From assembly GCA_027924585.1 (NCBI GenBank), contig BSBM01000600.1, positions 14,753,001-14,817,000 on the forward strand: a stretch of DNA of 64,000 bases, in the 5' to 3' direction. The notes below the pieces were generated by a model. The model ran no database searches and was not told where the DNA came from. It saw nothing but the letters and a program-made list of their open reading frames with translations. The stretch is from Larix kaempferi. Taxonomy: Eukaryota; Streptophyta; Pinopsida; Pinales; Pinaceae. Within the stretch, counting starts at the first letter, position 1. Each line of letters starts with the position of its first letter. A program made the position numbers and the translations under genes. Shown here piece by piece: positions 59,786-64,000 of the stretch.

Positions 59786-59797
59786 TGGTATCAGAGC
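59786..59797 (+). other. Gypsy primer-binding site (initiator Met tRNA)
   Basis: TGGTATCAGAGC, complementary to the 3' end of initiator-Met tRNA, lies 3 bp after the TGACA that ends the presumed 5' LTR and before gag on the same strand. Confidence 0.88.
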
Positions 59798-59928
59798 ACA
59801 GTTACAAACACTAGGCCTGAAAATAGGCTCGAACACGGATGAACATCATTAAACAGAAAATAAAAAATGACTTATGTTTTTCTTATGATATTTCTGGAAC
59901 AGAAATATAATCATTGTTTTGAAGGAAA

Positions 59929-61681
59929 ATGGAAGGAGTAGAGACATATCCTGAAGATGGAACACATCAGAGTGAACAAGAAAATATAAATAATGATAAT
60001 TTATGGGTTGATTTGAATGATAACCGAAATGATAATCAATCTGGAATTCTACAAACTGTGAAAGAATTAAGAGTAGAAATTTTAAGTGTAAAGGAAGATA
60101 CCGAACGTATCTTGAAAGCTCAGGAGGAGTTAAATAACGTTCTGCTTACTAAACTACTTGAGAAATAAACGGTAAAGAATAAACTGTTAGATGAAGAAAA
60201 TGTAAAAACTCCATCATATAAGCGTAGAGGAAGGAAGTTAACATTTGCAGATAATGAAAGTTATTCATCTAGTGATATTTCAGTAGGAGAACATAAACAA
60301 AAACATAATACAAGTGATAGTAGTGATGATGAACAAATTACTAAAAAGAGTAACATTATGAGGATATTTCTGGAGAATTCAAGAAGATAAAACCACCTAT
60401 GTTCAATGGTGAAGTAGAAACCGGAGAGGAAGCCGAAGCATGGCTGTCTGGAATGCATGAATATTTTCATATTGATAATTACTCCACAGAACTTAAAGTA
60501 AGAATGGCTATTTATAATCTGTCTGGAAAGGAGGATATATGGTGGCAAGGTATTAAAAGGGTAAATAACATAAAATAACGTAATATTAGATGGAGTTCAT
60601 TCAAGAAATTATTTAAAATAAAATACCTATCTAAACAGTATTATGAGGAAAAGGCTAAGGAATTTTATGATTTGAAACTTGGAGCATTATCCATGAAATA
60701 ATTGTGCAGTAAGTTTCTAATTTTATTACGTTATGTACCTTACATTATAGAAGAGAAACCAAAAGTACAAAGATTTCTAAGTTGTTTTCCTGTTATGTAT
60801 AAAGAGAGGATTGACTATGATAATCCTAAAACTTTGGAAGAATCAATGAGGAAAGCTAATTTCTGTTTAGATCAAAATAAAAACAAAAGAGATAGTTTAC
60901 CAGCATGGAAGGGGAAGAACTTTGATCCAAAGAAAAGAGTTAATAATTTTTTCAAAAGTGCTGGAAATAATCATAGAAATTATCAAAGTAATAATTTCAG
61001 AAATAGGCCTCCAAATGCAGTTAATAATCCAAGAGGAGATACATCTGCTACTTATAACAGAGTTAATAATCCAAAAGGTCCTTTACAATGTTGGGAGTGT
61101 GGTGAACCCCACTACTTTAAAGATTTCCCAAAGAAGAAAAAGATTGTTAATAATATACATTCCATACAACAAGATACTACGGTAGGTGATGTGGCCAGAA
61201 GTATAACAAGGATCAGTGCAGCATTGGAGAATCGACAGGCAGAACATCAATCAACAATGGTCAAAATAGAAGATATGTTACAAAATAAGTCTATTTCTTT
61301 GTTGATAGATCCAGGTGCAAGTTTAAGTTATATATCTCCTAGAATGGTATATGCATGTAAAATTCAACAAAGTAAATTTGATAAATCATGGTTAGTTCAG
61401 TTAGCTATAGGCACAAAAAGGAAAGTAACTAGTTTTGTTGAAAACTATGAATTTTACATGAATGAAATGAAAACACATGTAGATTTGAATGTTTTACCTT
61501 TAGGATCTTACGATATGATAATAGGAATGGATTGGTTAAATAAACATAGAGTGATTTTGAATTTTTATGAAAATTTTTTTACATTCAAAGGTGAAGAAAA
61601 TAAATCTGTTATAGTTAAGGGAATTTCTAGAAAAGTTACGATAAGAGAAATCTCTGCTTTACAAATGATAATATCTGTTAG
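59929..61681 (+). pseudogene. Ty3/Gypsy gag-protease (dead, truncated)
   Basis: This is the capsid and protease part of a Gypsy polyprotein. An acidic N-terminal segment (59929-60168, MEGVETYPEDG) ends in a stop. A retrotrans_gag-type domain follows (PPMFNGEVETGEEAEAWLSG, AIYNLSGKEDIWWQ) with TAA codons near 60576 and at 60698-60700, both where CAA (Gln) would fit. The open frame 60702-61706 carries a damaged zinc knuckle at 61089 (CWECGEPHYFKDFP: one residue short before His, last Cys replaced by Phe). The protease reads LLIDPGASLSYI at about 61302, where the catalytic DSG is DPG, and later IIGMDWL. Sequence stops matching at ISALQM, just where RT would begin, because another LTR starts at 61682. 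Confidence 0.85.
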
Positions 61682-61719
61682 TGTAATATCCCAACTTTTT
61701 GACTAACTATGTTATGAGG

Positions 61720-62110
61720 TTATATTGGGTCATGGCCCCGGTATGTGTGATTTATTATGTTTGACATAGCATTAGTTTGTTTTGATTTATTCCTTCATGA
61801 GTTGATATATTGGGCATGGACCCTGATTTGTTTTCATTATTGATATATGCAGGGCAGGAAAGCCTGAATGAATAAACTATGTTGCATTATGAAAATTGGT
61901 TACAAATTATGATCTACTGAGATTACTCTTTTTGTTACATTATACTGTGCAGAGCATGATTTACATGGTTGATTATTTAGTGTGTTGAGCGTGGACTTAG
62001 AAACACACGAATGACCTATATATTGGGCTTAAGCCCCGACGTATTTAGAGGATTGTACTTCGTACTGGGCCTAAGCCCCAATGTACGTTGAGTGTTGGGC
62101 ATGAACCCTG
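61720..62110. repeat. Five hairpin-like TTGGGC...CCCC repeats
   Basis: Similar strings recur five times: TTGGGTCATGGCCCC near 61723, TTGGGCATGGACCC near 61813, TTGGGCTTAAGCCCC near 62025, CTGGGCCTAAGCCCC near 62068 and TTGGGCATGAACCC near 62095. Each has a GGG/CCC inverted pair around 5-7 bases and is usually preceded by ATAT. Confidence 0.6.
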
Positions 62111-62668
62111 GAGCACTCCAAGCTTGAAAGAAATGATTACTGGATCCGAGGCCACTTAATATCCTAGATGTTCCTCACAACCACATTCTAGCTCTAGTGT
62201 TGAGAAGAGGCTCTGGAATTGCACTAGCGTAACGCTCATGTGAGAGTGTTGAGTTAAAAGGCTCTGAAGAGCACTTGGGGTTACTAAATCTCACGTGTTG
62301 AGTCAAGGGGACTCTGAATAGCACCTATGTGTCTTATCACAACTATTTCGACTTGATTAAATAAATCTTATTATCATCATCAACTGCGGGAACTACCATG
62401 TTAGAACAAGGGAATCTGACATGCAAACGGAGAGACTAGAGGTGCCCTACCAGCTACCAAAACTGTCCACAAAAATGGACCCCCTTCCATTAAAAAGAAT
62501 TAAAAGAAGCATTATGTGAAACAAAATGCTTAAAGGATCCCAAAGCTAAGTATTAGTAATTAGGAGTTTCAATATATATAATATTGATTAGTTTTATTAT
62601 ATATACTTATGCTTAAGTGGGCTGCCAATTATAATTTATTATTTATTAATATTTGGATAGGATTGTAA

Positions 62669-62670
<2 letters not shown>

Positions 62671-62699
<29 letters not shown>

Positions 62700-62700
62700 A
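62671..62700. repeat. (TTA)n microsatellite
   Basis: About ten TTA units. Confidence 0.95.
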
Positions 62701-64000
62701 AAAATATTAAAGATCAAAAACACTTTGGTAAAACAAAGTGAGACCTCCTAGTTTCCAAAATAACTAACAGTTAAATAAACAAATATTGTTTTTATAAATT
62801 AAATTATTTTAAAGAAGCCAGTAATTTCCAACAGTCATAATTCAATATTTGTCCTACTTAAGGAGGACAGACCCCAAAGTTTGGGGGATCTTTTTCTTTT
62901 GGTATTATTATTCCCAGAAGAACTCTTTGCTCAAGGAAGTGAACTCTACCCATAGATTTGGAGATCTGAACCAGCTACACACCTAGGGCCTCTACTTCTC
63001 AGTTTGCATGTCAGAACCAGCTCGGGGGGATTCATACTGAACCAGGAACGGTTGTAGAATCATGGTTGGGAGGGAACGTGGTAGTACCAAAGTCATCCAA
63101 TCCAAGATCAATTATCGGGTTAGCTAAGAGTCAGTAATTTTCCCTAACTAGTCATGGAGTGTGCATGTCATTGCTAGTAAGATGAGCTACAGAAATCAAT
63201 AGGCCATCATCAGCAGGACAAGCTGCAGAAATCAACAGGTATGAATCATTTATAAAACCCTCCTACATGTTTATATTTCGTTATGAATGAAATGTTAAAA
63301 TAGCAATGTCCTCTATATTAGTCCTTGATTAAGTTCTCTCAAAATTGAATGGCATTCCCAGCAGGACTAGCCAGCTAGTCTTTGCTAGTCATTTATATTA
63401 TATGAATCGTGATTTTAAATCAGTAAGACTTTAGTATTTAAATTCTCTTATCTAACCCTTGATTTAAATTACAAAAAAAGACGTTTAAACTACAGAAATT
63501 AAACATTTAACAGAAATCGTTAACCTCATGTAAAAATATTCGAAAGTCAAGTTCTACAAACTATAGCCAGAGAAAAATGTAGACATTATCCCAGTCTATC
63601 TTAGTTTTCTTTTCTTTTCAAGACCGTGCATACCATAAATACAATAAAGATAGCAGGTAGAACGAAGATCGCATACATTGTGCTTTAACAATTTGTTTTT
63701 ATACCGATACCGATTTTATCAATAACCCTGTGTTAATCAATAGACAACCCTGAGGTTTCTTTTCCCATTTCTTTTCAACATATAAACTTGCGATATTCAT
63801 CTACAGGAAAATATTCGAGCTTCAATTCAAATAATAAGAAGATACAGAAAGAAGTCCTCTTCCAGGGTCAAAGTTTCTTAATACATCAAAACGCAGAGAT
63901 AAATTACAAATAGAACAAGATACAATGCACATCATTCAAATTACTTCCCCATACAAGCGTTCATTCTATCAAACGCAGACAGCTTCAATCGAGATCAACT

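Larger units (their letters stand above)
61682..64000 (+). repeat. LTR of a second element, partial (runs off the window)
   Basis: Starts TGTAATATCCCAAC immediately after the interrupted Gypsy protease, with gttag (61677-61681) as the possible target duplication. It is not the partner of 55729-59782, because the sequences differ. The two share a weak similarity at 56216-56283 and 63017-63083 (GCTCGGGGG...TTCA, GGTTGGGAGG...AACG), so they may be related families. It contains palindromic GGGCTTAAGCCCC-type repeats at 61.7-62.1 kb and a (TTA)n run. No internal domain is reached. Confidence 0.45.

Noticed and set aside
55729-61800. 61682 onward as the 3' LTR of the same Gypsy element
   Set aside because: Its start differs from the 5' LTR start at 55729, no polypurine tract precedes it, and the coding frame is cut mid-domain.

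Overview
The window looks like nuclear DNA of a seed plant, possibly a gymnosperm. It is AT-rich and gene-poor. It holds plant-type LINEs with a trailing RNase H domain, Copia and Ty3/Gypsy LTR retrotransposons primed from initiator-Met tRNA, and plant class IV (GH19) chitinase and hevein-domain sequence. The gymnosperm assignment is inference from how old and decayed the elements are. No bacterial, viral or organellar gene set is present.

Layout. 1-1.09 kb: nothing recognised. 1.09-8.23 kb: a decayed LINE ORF2 (reverse transcriptase, zf-RVT, RNase H), split by a Copia-like element at 2711-7120. That element has both LTRs, a primer-binding site, a polypurine tract, gag and protease, but has lost integrase and RT. 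8.3-14.1 kb: no intact gene; one proline-rich pseudogene with four in-frame TAG codons. 14,117-53,430: a direct tandem duplication of about 20 kb, units A (14,117-34,912) and B (34,913 to about 53,430), differing by about 3% in a stretch compared by eye. 53.4-55.7 kb: no gene, one tRNA-like sequence. 55.7-61.7 kb: a Gypsy element with a probable long 5' LTR, PBS, gag and a dead protease. 61.68 kb to the end: probably the 5' end of a second LTR element inserted into the first.

Each duplication unit carries, left to right: an anonymous conserved ORF; a cluster of palindromic GCACCGGTGC-like motifs; a broken minus-strand gene with a DnaJ/DUF3444-like zinc ribbon and coiled coil; a minisatellite with a period near 63 bp; the 5' part of a LINE (ORF1 plus endonuclease, no RT); several kilobases of gene-free DNA with tRNA-like B-box remnants; a broken GH19 chitinase; and a short secreted hevein-domain gene made of two chitin-binding domains with no catalytic domain. 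Stops shared by both chitinase copies show it was dead before duplication. The unit B hevein gene is the best candidate for a living gene: signal peptide, two eight-cysteine domains and a TATA box, spoiled only by one extra G in a proline-linker homopolymer. Unit A lost the 5' half of that gene.

Differences between units give a clear history: a 1,696-bp LINE insertion with 16-bp target duplications only in A (empty site in B), minisatellites of different length, and several deletions with short matching ends. A join of two haplotypes by the assembler could imitate a recent tandem duplication and should be excluded first.
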